64,000 nucleotides of DNA. Source: Paramecium tetraurelia. Taxonomy: Eukaryota > Ciliophora > Oligohymenophorea > Peniculida > Parameciidae. The notes under the pieces are model-generated. The model did no database searches, was not told the origin of the DNA, and saw nothing but the letters and a program-made list of their open reading frames with translations. Numbering within the stretch: the first letter of the stretch is position 1; the number at the start of each line of letters is the position of its first letter. Positions 29,126-40,613 of this stretch are shown piece by piece. Location: positions 62,001 to 126,000 of the forward strand of contig NW_001799625.1 in assembly GCF_000165425.1 (NCBI RefSeq), given 5' to 3'. The translations under genes were made by a program, and so were the position numbers.

Positions 29126-31228
29126 TCATTTATTGCTTGCTCTCACTCTGGATGAAAAAATGATACTACACAATTTTTAAATTGTAATTTCCTTATTATT
29201 TAAATTCAATTGTTTCTGTAAAAGATTATCCGAGTTTCTTTTGCGCTGTTTAAATTGATTCTGTATTTTGTAAAGCTATTCCGCCTTATGCTAGTTGGTT
29301 TTCTGAATCTTCAATGGAGTATCCCTTGAGGAGTAAGTGGGACTGGCGAATAATTGTTTCCACTCTATCTTCTAACTGAGATTGAGAATGGTCTGGATTT
29401 CCAATTGACTTTGAGGTTTCCTTTTGGATTTTGCCGTGCCCCTTACACTATAAACCAGATTCGGAGATTAGAGTCCAGACCTCGAAGCTGTTTAAAGAGG
29501 AGAAGTATTAGCACTTCGAGCTGAAACATAGTTATTCTGAGCACAATTAATGATGGAGCCCTGAGATTAGGATTTAAAATGGTTGCCTTACTTCTTAACC
29601 TAATTCTTTCTCCATTGTTTAATTTTTTCCCTTTTTGAATCCTCCAAAAAGATTTTATCAATCAATTTTTGATTGAAATCTGAATACTTCCTGGTCAGAG
29701 GAGTCTTCGTCTTAGGTTTCTCAGTGTTTATAATTTCATCTGGTTCCTGATTTGACTTATTAACCAAATCACCCAAGAAGTTGAGAGATGATCGAGGAGA
29801 TGATTGATCTTCTTACTTCTATAAAATATATGAATGCATAATTTACTAAGAAGTTTCGAGCTTGGAGATCATACACCACTTGAACGAAGCCTTGATTAGA
29901 AGTGGTCTTCAACATAGTAGCTCCAGCTCTAAGTTGAGGTTATTAGCAATGACGACTGGGTCCAGCCATGGTGATTTCCTTTTTGATTCCCATTTGGATC
30001 AATGGCTTTTTGTTCTTTTTATTAGCTAAAGTACGAGGATTGAGCATTTTGGTTGGTGATTGAGTCAAAACCTTCTGCATCCAAGGATGACCCAGTATTT
30101 GATAAGCTGAATATCTTTCCGATTAGTCGGGATTCAACATATTGGCTACGAGTTCCTTATACTCTTTGCTTAGAATAAGATGAGAGGGGAATGTATAATT
30201 ACACTTTAAGATATTGTCAATAGTTTACTCATCACTTCGAGAAGTGAAAGGCAGATTAGCACAAACAAGAGCATATAAGATTACTCCCAAAGCCCAGATA
30301 TCGATGGCTGGTCGTATTTCAGTCGCTTAACCTCCCACCACCTCAGGAGGCATGTAACTTAATGACCCTCTGTCCACCTTGTCAATTGTGAAGTTGGTGG
30401 AGACTGTAGCAATTCCGAAATCAATGATTTTGATCATTTTCTCAACCTTAGATGTCAATAACACATTTTCTAGTTTGAGATCTCTATGAATGAGACGTTT
30501 ATCGTGACAATATCGAATAGCCTCAGCAATCTAACGAAATATTACTCTAGCCTCTTCTTCAGACAATCCGCCTTTCTCTAATTTAATCAAATTATTGTAC
30601 ACCTTGAATGTATTCAACCAAATCCCCTCCTTGCAGGAATTCCATTATCAAAACAACCTGCATGTTCGGGAGTGTATAACAATTCAATATTTTAATGATA
30701 TTATTGTGTCTGAGATTCTTCATCACTTCTGCCTCTCTAAACACTAAATCAATATCCTCAGCATTCCACAATTTCCCAGAATCTATCAGCTTTATTGCTA
30801 CCTGTTCTCCAGTGACTTTATGTTTTCCCAACATCACCTTCCCAAATCCACCCTCTCCAAGCACTTTCATTATTTGGTAAACACTTATCTGAGAATAAGC
30901 ATCAAAGTCGCTGCCTAAGAAACAAATCGGATACAAATATACTGTCTGATATATAAAGGAGAGTCCCCTCTTTTATATATGGAAGATCCTCTTAAAATAT
31001 CTCAATGCCCTACTAAGTGAACAACCTAAGGCATTGAATTTTCATCTGATAGTAATTCTCAGCCTTCGTTTTGATATCAGCCATGCAAATTTGTCTCTAA
31101 GAGTTTTACAATCAAATTACTTAAAAGAACCTAAACCTTATGATATTTGCATCTGGTTATCCATTTAAGGTTAGCAATAGATATTTGCGCTTCTCTGCTT
31201 GAATAGAATCATTTATTTCAAAATCCAT
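29126..31228 (-). CDS. Ser/Thr protein kinase, CAMK/SNF1-like
   Basis: Predicted 665 aa, introns 31097-31120, 30915-30942, 30578-30602, 29819-29846. The kinase domain (about 100-360) has LGEGGFGKVMLGKHKVTGEQ, VAIKLID, HRDLKLENVLL, IDFGIAT and DIWALGVILYALVC. The activation-loop end reads GSLSYMPPEV, PPE instead of APE. After it come a basic linker and a Ser/Lys-rich tail. I place the start at 31228 because a 24-nt intron joins MDFEINDSIQAEKRKYLLL in frame to the later ATG at 31084. The N-terminal 100 residues end LYISD, like the leader of related ciliate kinases. No regulatory domain such as an EF hand is visible. Confidence 0.86.
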
Positions 31229-31346
31229 AAGTTTTTAATAAATATTATTCTGATGAGACAACAGTGCATTTATTTAAATTATATATTACATCAGAATTGT
31301 CTTCTTTGTCTTAGCTTTTAGTCCCTTCTCTTCTCTCTAGTTATCA

Positions 31347-32772
31347 TCAATCCCCATCACGCCTCTCATTATGTTAGGTTAATCCACCTCTCAATTGATC
31401 AACTCTGTAATATTTGGTATACATGAAATGTCCTCCCTCCTCAGTACTCTGATAGCGTGTTATGGCTTCATTTATATAGTCTCCACTCTAGACTTTTTCA
31501 ATAATTTTGAGGAACTCTTCCCCAGACTGAATCTAATGTTATTCAGATGTTATCCTCAAGGTTTAATTGAAACTTGAAGTGCATCAACACTCTCATTATT
31601 CTGAGTGATTATGTTTTCATTTATATATTAGATTTATTCTTAAATTTAGATTAAATTTCTATCACTCGATGTGATATGCATTAAAAGACTTTGATCATCT
31701 TCTCGCCCGCATCTCTATCCTTACATTCAAAATAGATGTCTTCTATTAATAAACTCTTGTAATCTTACTTGCTAAATGATTATCAAAGTCTTACTTGTAT
31801 TGATCTAATTGCTCAGCCAAGCTATGATCAATTTGATCATGATATATGTCTAATTAAATATAATACTATTCAGATTAACTATATTTACGAAATATACAAT
31901 AAATTCCATCCTTCTCAAACCCTTTTTATGTGAATACAATCCTGATTATCTCATTATTTATCATATGAATAGGGAGATCTTGATTTTAGAGAATATTACA
32001 TGAAGTTTCACCTAATTGTAATTCAGCATAAACCAAACTACACCCATTTTTGGTAGGATATACTTAAAATGATTTAATTTGTTGAATTAACCTCGAAGTG
32101 GATGGCATGACATGTTCCTAATATAGTAAATAGTATATTTACATGATAGATTCTAAGTGGTTTTATTTTTGAATAATAAATAAATTTCATATGCAAATTA
32201 TCATTTGTGTCCTAGTATAACATAGCATCTTCCTAGTCTAAAATTTACTTAAAATTATGAATAGCATTGAAACTATCCAAATTTTGCAATGTGTTCTAAA
32301 CCAATATTTCCATATCTTTCTAATACTAAATTTGGTAGCAATACCTAATTACTTAGATGAAATCAGGTAAATATGGAATCATCCTCTAAATTTTATCCCT
32401 TGACAACAAACTAGGCTTGGCTTGAGACTTTGTTGTTAATGGTTGTTTATTAATGTAAGGTTCCTCTTTGGGTAAAGATCTATCAAATTCTTCTAAAACT
32501 TTTTCTTAAGGCCAACTTTTTCTATCATTCTCCTGAAAAGCAATCGGTCCATTGCTAATACTCTTTTTCGTGATTCCAACCAAATTTAATTTCATTTGAC
32601 TTAGTCTACAGCTTTGTAACGTATTTGTCTTAGTATTCAAATATACTATAATCACAAATTCTAATTTACTTTTGTCTTTAATCCTTAACATCTTATATTT
32701 ATAAAACCTTTCAAATAGACTGATCACGTACCTGAGTATTTAATAAAATATTTAAAAAGTTTCTCTTTCCAT
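31347..32772 (-). CDS. Unknown protein, gene model partly unresolved
   Basis: A clear coding stretch from MERETFQIFYQ at 32772, through DRKSWPQEKVLEEFDRSLPK, SLVYAELQLGETSC and IIRIVFTQKGFEKDGIYCIF, to GEEFLKIIEKVQSGDYINEA near 31490. Introns fit at about 32339-32365 (27 nt), 32118-32142 (25 nt) and 31741-31766 (26 nt). Between about 31660 and 31540 the frame must change once more, and several GT...AG choices fit, the best being 34 nt. The end is set at the TGA at 31347, though a 24-nt intron there could extend it. The central strands resemble a beta-sandwich or PH-like domain. No family is recognised. Confidence 0.6.
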
Positions 32773-33071
32773 TTTTTCATTATTCCAGATTCCTTAAAAC
32801 CACTTCCACTATAATATTCTGTTTCATTTTGATACATTTTAATTAATATTTAATAATTATAAGCTAATTAAATCCCAATTCCCATCTTACTATTATAAGT
32901 ACTAAGTACTATTTTTTAGATAATTTCTCTAAAAGTGAGGATGTTTAAATACTCTTCCTTTAGAATTGCTTATACATCTATTTTAAAAAGTATATCTCAT
33001 ATGACTTAGGCTTTACAGCATAAGGTATATATAAATGAATACAATATTTATTGAACAATTAAAATATATTT

Positions 33072-34941
33072 ATGTTTTCAAATACAAATTCACAATTCCA
33101 AAATCCTCCTGCATCCTAAGCTTACAATCAAACTGATCCCATATGTAAGTCATCTAAATACTGTAGTCAATTAATCCCCACTAGGCAAACCGGTGTATCA
33201 ACCTCAATAACCCTTGCCAATGGAGGCAGAAATGAAACTCTACAGAGGATATACTCAAGAATTCGATTTAAAAGTTCCGACTCCTTAACCGATCAAATAG
33301 GCCTCATCCTAAATTGTTATGTAGAATTAACCTCAACAATCAAAAGGAAGTTAGAAAGTATCTTATGTAATATGTTTGGATATCAATAGTTGATAGATTG
33401 GATTATGTACTTTTTACCCATCGCCTTCATTATCATAACATTGATTATTATGTCATGCATGATTGGAGCTAAGACAAAGCATCTTAACCCAGAAGGAGCT
33501 CATAATACATTATCAACCTTAAAAGAAAACTTATCGAAAAACCCAATAGAAGATATAGTGGTAGGAGGCGAGGGAGCATCCTCACATATGACAATGTTCG
33601 AATATTATAGTCATAAAGATGTTGGATGTCCTGATGGATATGAAGCAGCAGACATTGGAAAATGGGATGGAGTTAAGTCTGGTTGTTTATGTGAAAATGG
33701 AGAGACAAGCCATTCCGCCACTTGTTTTTATAAATCAACATGCAAGAGAGTGAAATCCCATGATGCTGTGGATCTTTAGATTTGGCAATCAAAGAGTTTT
33801 TGCATAAAAACTTATGATGGATGGCAACCTCTAAATGGAGTTGATTGCGATGATGGCTATAAGAAATGTGGGAATCTTTGTGTGCCTGTCTCTAGAAAGT
33901 GTCCCTTGTCTAGTTTAGTGAAAGACAATAGTAGGTTTAATGATGAGCATTCAATAAAGATAGGCAATGATAATTTCATTAAAAAGTTTGAGGATTCTGA
34001 ATCAGTTGTGGATATGTAATTAGTTCCTGGTTTGGGCTAAAGTGAATCTTCACCTTGCTATAACAATGAGTTAAATCCAAGCTTTTAATCCCAGAAATAT
34101 TATCCATTTGCTAAAAGAGCAGAAAAAGGATGTGATCAGTACTTGGATCTCCAGAATCACAGAGTTACTTTGAATACTTTCGAAACTCACAAGGTTTATG
34201 AGCAGAATGACTTAAATGATCTTTTGCATGAATTGCCATTTTATCAAAGTTATCTGAGTAATGAAGATACATATGCGTTCGAAATTATTAAAAGAATTAG
34301 AATAAACCCTATTAAGGAATGTCAATAACTGAAACCGAATTAAGTTGAAAAGATTTCATCCAGTAGCAAGAGTATATACACTGCTGAGAAATACCTTTCT
34401 TTTATTATATTGTTATTGGCAGCAATCACTTTATTTTTGGTGCCAATTCTTTATTTAATCAGGAATAGAGTATGATTATCATTTCTATCTAGGTGTTTTA
34501 ATGGAAAGACATGACAGAATTCTCATAACCAAGATTCTTCTGTGTTCTAGCTTTTATCATTGCTGCACTCTGCATAATCCTGGGATCATTCTATATTTAT
34601 CATGTTGATGGAAATGTAAATCTACAAGATTATTATTTAGAATGGATTGAAAGAGCATAACCGTATGTTCTCGTAGTACTTAGAAAAGAATTGCTTCTCA
34701 GATTAAGGATTGATCTTAGTATGATTTAGTAATTAAATTATAGGCTGTTGATTAAGTTAACACTTTTGCAAAGAATGTGTACCACTCTACGTATAGTTAT
34801 GTGATATTTACATTTTATGGAAGTGTTGGTTTCTTGGTGATCCTGATTTTACTCCTGATTTACTAATTTTTTGAACATAAGAGTATTTTTGAGAATCCAT
34901 GGTAATACAGAATCCAAAAGTAATATTATGAATTCCATTGA
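33072..34941 (+). CDS. Cys-rich four-TM membrane protein
   Basis: Predicted 580 aa to this TGA, introns 33145-33166, 33358-33389 (32 nt), 34470-34492, 34604-34628, 34719-34743. The N-terminus is Pro/Gln-rich and cytosolic. TM1: MYFLPIAFIIITLIIMSCMI. Then an ectodomain of about 300 residues with many Cys (CPDGYEAADIGKWDGVKSGC, CGNLCVPVSRKC). TM2: YLSFIILLLAAITLFLVPIL. TM3: VLAFIIAALCIILGSFYIY. TM4: VIFTFYGSVGFLVILILLLI. The Cys layout suggests a disulfide-bonded surface domain; no named family fits. The C-terminus is uncertain: a 19-nt GT...AG step at about 34903 would open a charged tail (YKRHRKIPIYTVKFQKIYEE) reaching about 35143. Confidence 0.72.
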
Positions 34942-35143
34942 ATTAAATCAATTTTAACTTTTTAATTTATTAATCTGTCTCCACATAACTGGTTATTACA
35001 AAAGGCATAGGAAGATACCTATTTATACTGTGAAATTTTAGAAAATCTACGAGGAGGAGAGTAATAAGAATAAATCTATATTCGAGAAGTAATAAAGAAG
35101 AATTTAATAGTGTTAATATCTTATAATAATAATGAGTCAAAAT

Positions 35144-35545
35144 GAATATTATCTAATACAATTAATTTCTAATCAAAAACTTGGTTATAGAGTTACATAT
35201 ATTTTCTTTTTGTATTATTTTTATAGAATGATTATCAAAATAGTCATCTTATAATATTTATATCTTAAAATAACTGGTAGCAGAGGAAATGTTAAGAATA
35301 AATTCAAAGATCAAAGAATGATTATCCTTGTATAACAATTATTATAATTTAATTCTTTCACTTATTAAAATATTGTATTATATGCAGCAATCATAAACAA
35401 TCCTAAACTATTTAAATGGAAATTATCTACTCACAAGCAGCACTGAGAATCAAATCGTTACTCTAGAATTCGATTCTCAATATTATAACCCTTGTTTTTA
35501 CTTCTTGCATTACTAATTGTTTAATCATGTGAATAGCACTAGGTA
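35144..35545. other. AT-rich intergenic stretch
   Basis: There is no supported gene up to about 35420. From 35420 to 35545 the sequence is coding-like and may hold the first exon of the next gene, with a hydrophobic stretch PLFLLLALLIVQSC in that gene's frame but no in-frame ATG. Confidence 0.5.
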
Positions 35546-36337
35546 ATGAATGCAGTTATTGCTTATAGACCACTCCTAATTATTGACTTAGAATACAACT
35601 TTAGATCATAATGGAAGAACGTCTATTCTAATATTGAATGTTCAGAGTAAAATGGATTCAAGAAATACGTGAATAATGTTTATTTCATCAGCAAGGAGGA
35701 ATCCTTGGTTAATGTTTTAAAGCAGATAGTTGCAGATAACATTAAAAGCCTTGAAGTTTTGATTTCAGGATTAGAATTGGCTGAGCAATCGATTTACAAT
35801 ACAGTAAGGGAAATTCTGAAATAACCCTTTCGATCTCAGATTAGTTTATTGATGCCTAAGGATTTTAAGCATAGGGACGTAAAAACGATTTAAAGTATAT
35901 CAAATTGTAGAATGATAATTGAATAATTGTTGGAGAGTGATGAAAAGTTGTAAAAGAATGAGAGGGAATTTAAAATCTATAATTTGTTGGTGATGATGGT
36001 ATTGAAGAAGTCGAATGGACATTCCTTTTTGAAGAATTATATCATTGATGGTAAAGAGTTGTTGAAGACGAAATTAAAAATAAATAAAATAAAAAAGGAG
36101 AGTCAAAAGGATGAGCAATTGGATGTGACTAAGAAGATTGGTGCAACATTCAATTTGAATTTGAGTTAGGAATAAAAATTGACGAAGAGTGAGATTGATA
36201 ATTAAATAAATCCGTACAAGGAGATAATTTCTTAGGAGAATGCCCCTTTGATCTATCAGAATGAGGGAGATGAGAAGAGGATAATCCTGGATGACGAGCA
36301 GGAGGATTTTGAGGAAGTGGAGGAGTATGAAGGATGA
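35546..36337 (+). CDS. Unknown protein, at least 263 aa
   Basis: One open frame from MNAVIAYRPLLIIDLEYNF to TGA. The front half looks globular (NVLKQIVADNIKSLEVLISG, REILKQPFRSQISLLMPKDF). The rest is Lys/Glu-rich with an acidic tail (DDEQEDFEEVEEYEG). The frame stays open for about 60 codons upstream of this ATG and contains a hydrophobic helix, so the true start may lie in an earlier exon near 35420, giving a signal-anchored protein. No family is recognised. Confidence 0.6.
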
Positions 36338-36533
36338 AATGTTATTTTAATTTATTTCATAGAAATCTTATTAATCAGTCTTTTATAAAAATTAAATGTA
36401 AAAAGATTCTACACTTTCGGATAAAATTATTGTTGCCTCAAGAGTAATTATTATAATATTAAATTAAACAGACTTTTATCAAAAATATCGCCTATCATGT
36501 AAAAGACCACTCTCAATTATTCTTGTGCAGGTA

Positions 36534-38278
36534 ATGAAATCCATTGATAATTTGGACATAGATTTAACTCACAAATAAGCATAACAGGAGAATGCCAAAT
36601 TTGGGATTGTGATTGACAAGGAAAACTCGTATGCCGTTTTGCAAAAGAAGAAGTAGCTTCAAAATAGGGAAAATAGTAGTCAATCTTAATAAAAGGCAGA
36701 TTTTCGATCCAATAGTGGTTTGTAGAAAACATCTTCACTCCAATAATTTTACAGAGCCTCATCCACAAACGATAAAAATTCTTATCAAAATCAGAAGAAT
36801 ACCTATGCATACTTAAAGGACATGAAAAATTCGTCGGCTATTTAGTAACTTCAATAGAGTGGTTACCAATAGCGTCACATCTCCTCGAAACAACTTAAAG
36901 AGTAGAATGGTAAGTTAACTGAATAAGCATCAAATAATTAGTTGAAGACAAATACACTTGAAGGTTATGAGGACAAGAAGCTGAGTCTAAAATTTATGAA
37001 AAGTTGTTAGGATAAATAAAAAAATCTGAAATCTAAAGATCAACCAGAATATAACAATCAATAAATCTTGGACAATAAAGCAGATAAACTCAGATACAAA
37101 TAATAAGGCCTATTGGCTAAGTATTTCCCAATCCAAGCAAATGAGTAAGCTAATGATAAAAACACAGATGACAAAAAACAAACAAGAGATGTCAAACAAA
37201 TTTACAATATTTACACACAAATCAAAGATATTAAAAATTACTACTCCAATTCCTTAAAACAAACCCAAGAAAAGAAAGGACTATAACTTCAGGATTTTGT
37301 GACTCAACTCACTTCAAACAACATCAAAACTTCATCAAAACAATTGGTCAATAACTACACTCATCTGAAAACAGACAGATAATAGTATAACGAGGTGAAA
37401 CAAACTCATCTCTATAAAAGTAGTGAGACCTAACAAAGTGAACCTGTAATACTCATATTATCATACTTAGTTTCTATATTACATTTCAACCATTCTATAA
37501 TCATTGAGAAGACAGGAATCAAATAGACATGACGATAAAATAAGGGATCACTTTTCGTAAACCTATTAAGTATGTATGACATTTATGCAAGGGATTGCTA
37601 TTTGCAAATCAACTGGATTTGACCTTTGATGAAGATAAGATTGTTCATCTCCCGAGATCTAATAATTTGAAAACTATTGTGTTTGATTTGGATGAAACCT
37701 TAATTCACTGCAATGAACATGCTTAAATTCCAGGGGATGTCATACTCCCTATTACATTTCCAAATGGCGAAACTGTCCAAGCCTCTATCAATATTAGACC
37801 TCACGCTTAGAAGGTGCTCTAGACCCTCTCTAAACATTTTGAGATCATTATTTTTACAGCCTCGCATTCCAGTTATGCCAACATCGTGATTGATTACTTG
37901 GATCCCAAAAGACAATGGATCTCTCACAGATTTTACAGGGAGAACTGCTTATAGACTCCTGAAGGGGCGTATGTGAAGGATTTAAGGTAAAGGATAAATA
38001 TTTTTAGAGTGTTAGGAAATAGGAAATTATCGAATGTGCTTTTAATTGATAATGCTGCATACTCATTTAGTTAACAGATTGAGAATGGAGTGCCAATCAT
38101 CTCTTTTTACGATAATTATGATGATTAGGAACTGCTGCTTTTACAAAACTATTTGTTGAGTTTTAGATACGAAAAGGATGTGAGAGATTTAAATTAAAGA
38201 ATGTTAAAATTAAATTTATTTATCAATTATTAAGATCTAAAGGAACTACTGTAAAGTTTATTTGCCATGTACATATGA
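36534..38278 (+). CDS. SCP/FCP1-type CTD phosphatase (HAD fold)
   Basis: Predicted 558 aa, introns 37446-37470, 37570-37591, 37987-38007. The catalytic domain is C-terminal, from about residue 345. It has IVFDLDETLIH, the DxDxT nucleophile motif of the NIF/SCP family; IIIFTASHSSYANIVIDYLD; a Lys region YVKDLRVLGNRK; and LLIDNAAYSF, the second acidic motif; then FYDNYDDQELLLL. These enzymes remove phosphate from Ser/Thr, classically of the RNA polymerase II CTD. The N-terminal 340 residues are Gln/Lys/Asn-rich and probably disordered. The 21-nt third intron is a multiple of three and has no in-frame TGA, so keeping it would add seven residues beside the second motif. Confidence 0.9.
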
Positions 38279-38412
38279 TTGGTGTTATTGAGCCTGTGGA
38301 TAATTGTGAATGATCATATATTGTTTATTTTATATAAAATCGCTAGAAATGCACATCAATTATAATTTTCATATTTTCATAAAATTAGTTAACGAACATA
38401 CACAATTTAAAA

Positions 38413-39533
38413 ATGATGAATGTTTCAAAATGCAGCAAATGCTTAAATGTCCCAGATGATATCCTAATGTTAACATGTAGTCATGATTTATGTTTACTGT
38501 GTGCAGCCAAGTCATTTTCACAACAACCTTCCAAAAGAAGCAAAAAGGTAAAACATCCTTTGATTATTGAACAGTTCTTTGTTTGCGACATCTGTTCCTC
38601 CAATACCGAATTAGATGCCAATAGTGTTTACGAATTAGAAAAACTACATTTAACCACAGCTTTGTAAGATAGATCGAATCGCAAACCTGCCTCATAGTCT
38701 AAATCCAATATAACATCCGAGAAACAATTGAAGCCTCGTTCGCAAAACAGACAGGAAAACAAAGAGAATGCAAAAGAAAAACCCATTAAATACACTGCTC
38801 AAACTATGGAGGCTAGAGTGTCTGTGCATCAATCTCAAAGGAACATGAGTAAGTAACAGAGTGAAAATTCCTTCATCTAAAACTCAAGAGGAATGTGTAT
38901 TGATCACCCTGAAGAGGAAGTGTCTTACTATTGTTTTGATTGCAATAGCAAATGTATTTGTCCAGAATGTATTATCCATGGAATTCACAAGAATCATGAA
39001 GTCAAAACAATCAAGAAATCGTATCCAATTGTCAGGAAATAGTTAGAAGACCAATTGGAATAAAATAATCAATGTATTATCCAAGTAGAAAACCAAAAGC
39101 AGGAATTAGAAAAGAAATAGATTTAATAACAAGCCATTTAAGATCATTTGAGGTTGTAAATTGCTCAGGAATTTTAAGTATCCATTACATCCTAACTTAG
39201 GCTTTACATCAACTATTGAATAGTAAATAAAGTGAACTATTAGAAAAAGTAGACAATTAACCCACTATTATGGAACAATAGGATGGATATATTAACAGAT
39301 TAAATGAGGTTGAATTCAAGTTATCAAATTTTAATGAGAAAATTAATGACGTGATAGATTCAAAAGATGAATGTGGATTACTCAATTATTATGGGTCAAT
39401 TTATGGACAACCAACACCACAAATACCTCCACTTCCTAATATTAAAGAAGTCCAACTATCAAATTAAATATTTACATAAATTAATGATGTTAAAAAGTTG
39501 ATCGGAGGTCTAGATATTGATTGTAATTAATGA
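38413..39533 (+). CDS. B-box zinc-finger protein with RING-like N-terminus
   Basis: Predicted 365 aa, one intron (39178-39200). The N-terminus is RING-like: KCSKCLNVPDDILMLTCSHD, LCLLC, then CDIC. A linker rich in Ser, Lys and Gln follows. Residues about 155-195 form a B-box type zinc finger: CIDHPEEEVSYYCFDC, then CICPECIIHGIHKNHE. After that there is a coiled coil of about 100 residues and a Pro-rich end (PTPQIPPLP). The order RING, B-box, coiled coil is that of TRIM proteins, which are often ubiquitin ligases. Whether this RING is active is not certain, because its metal ligands are spread over an interrupted stretch. Confidence 0.85.
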
Positions 39534-40613
39534 TTTAACTCCATCAATTAAATATATCATAATATTTTTAAAAATTGATGGTCTCCTCTTCTATTGACTT
39601 ATTATATAAATCATAGTTTTGTTTCATTTGATTCCAAATCATTTTTAAATTTTGATTTACAATCAAAGTTTAAGAATAATGTTACAAACCTTCATATTTC
39701 CATATATTTTATAATTTTTCTATTTTGTTTGATAAATTCTAATTAAGTTAATTCTGTGCACTTAACTGTTCATTGTTAAATTACTAATTGATGATTTAAT
39801 CAGTATGATTTTGAATTCTTCAGAATATTTAAGATACTCTATATGAATAAAATGTTATCAATATTGATAATATAAATTGTGATTAAAAGATGCTTTATAA
39901 CGATGATGGAATTCTTATTATTTTTATTTATATATCATTTATATAGTATTGAAAAGTAGTCTCATATATTTTGTATTCAGTATTAATATTTCTTAAAAAG
40001 TAATATCTCGCTACTAGTGATTTATCCATCAATCCTTATTTAATAATATAATATGAATAGCTTTAAAGTGATGGAATAAATGAAAAACAAATTTCTAAGC
40101 TTACAGACTTACATGTTTATTCTTAGATTTTTTGAATGATTTCAATAAAGTATAATTAGATATACCTTCATATATCTTAGACTTATACCTTTTTTAACAG
40201 ATACTATTTATCCATCAAAATAGTTCCAAATTGCCTGGACATAGAAAGGACCCTTAAGGGGAGAAAATATCAATCTATTATGACACAAATTATCAATTAA
40301 CAGATCAAAAACTTGAGTGATTAATTCTTAAAAGTTGTATTAGTAATTTAAATTAAAAATCTTTTGGACTCTCTAATCTTAATGTTGTATAAGGTCTAAT
40401 AAAGATTCTTGTTAGACAATCCGAAGTGCGTATCATCTTCTTATAATAAATTACTTTCAAATGGCGATTTAATTTAGGATTGTCTATTCCGTTAATATAG
40501 GGACTTGGCATTTTTGCTATGAGCCCTTAGAATGGAATGTTATAATGTAAATTTGAAAAGTAGGAATTGATATTTGTTAATTTATTGTGGTTATAATATA
40601 TATAATTGAAGAA
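39534..40613. other. Long AT-rich intergenic region (1.08 kb)
   Basis: No supported gene. It is AT-rich, with two GC-richer islands at about 40230-40275 (holding a short palindrome around CCTTAAGG) and about 40420-40540. Neither shows a credible ORF, a tRNA or an obvious pol III terminator in place. Confidence 0.55.

Noticed and set aside
35984-36169. Separate 61-aa ORF starting MLVMMVLKK
   Set aside because: It is the inner Met of the larger open frame 35546-36337.
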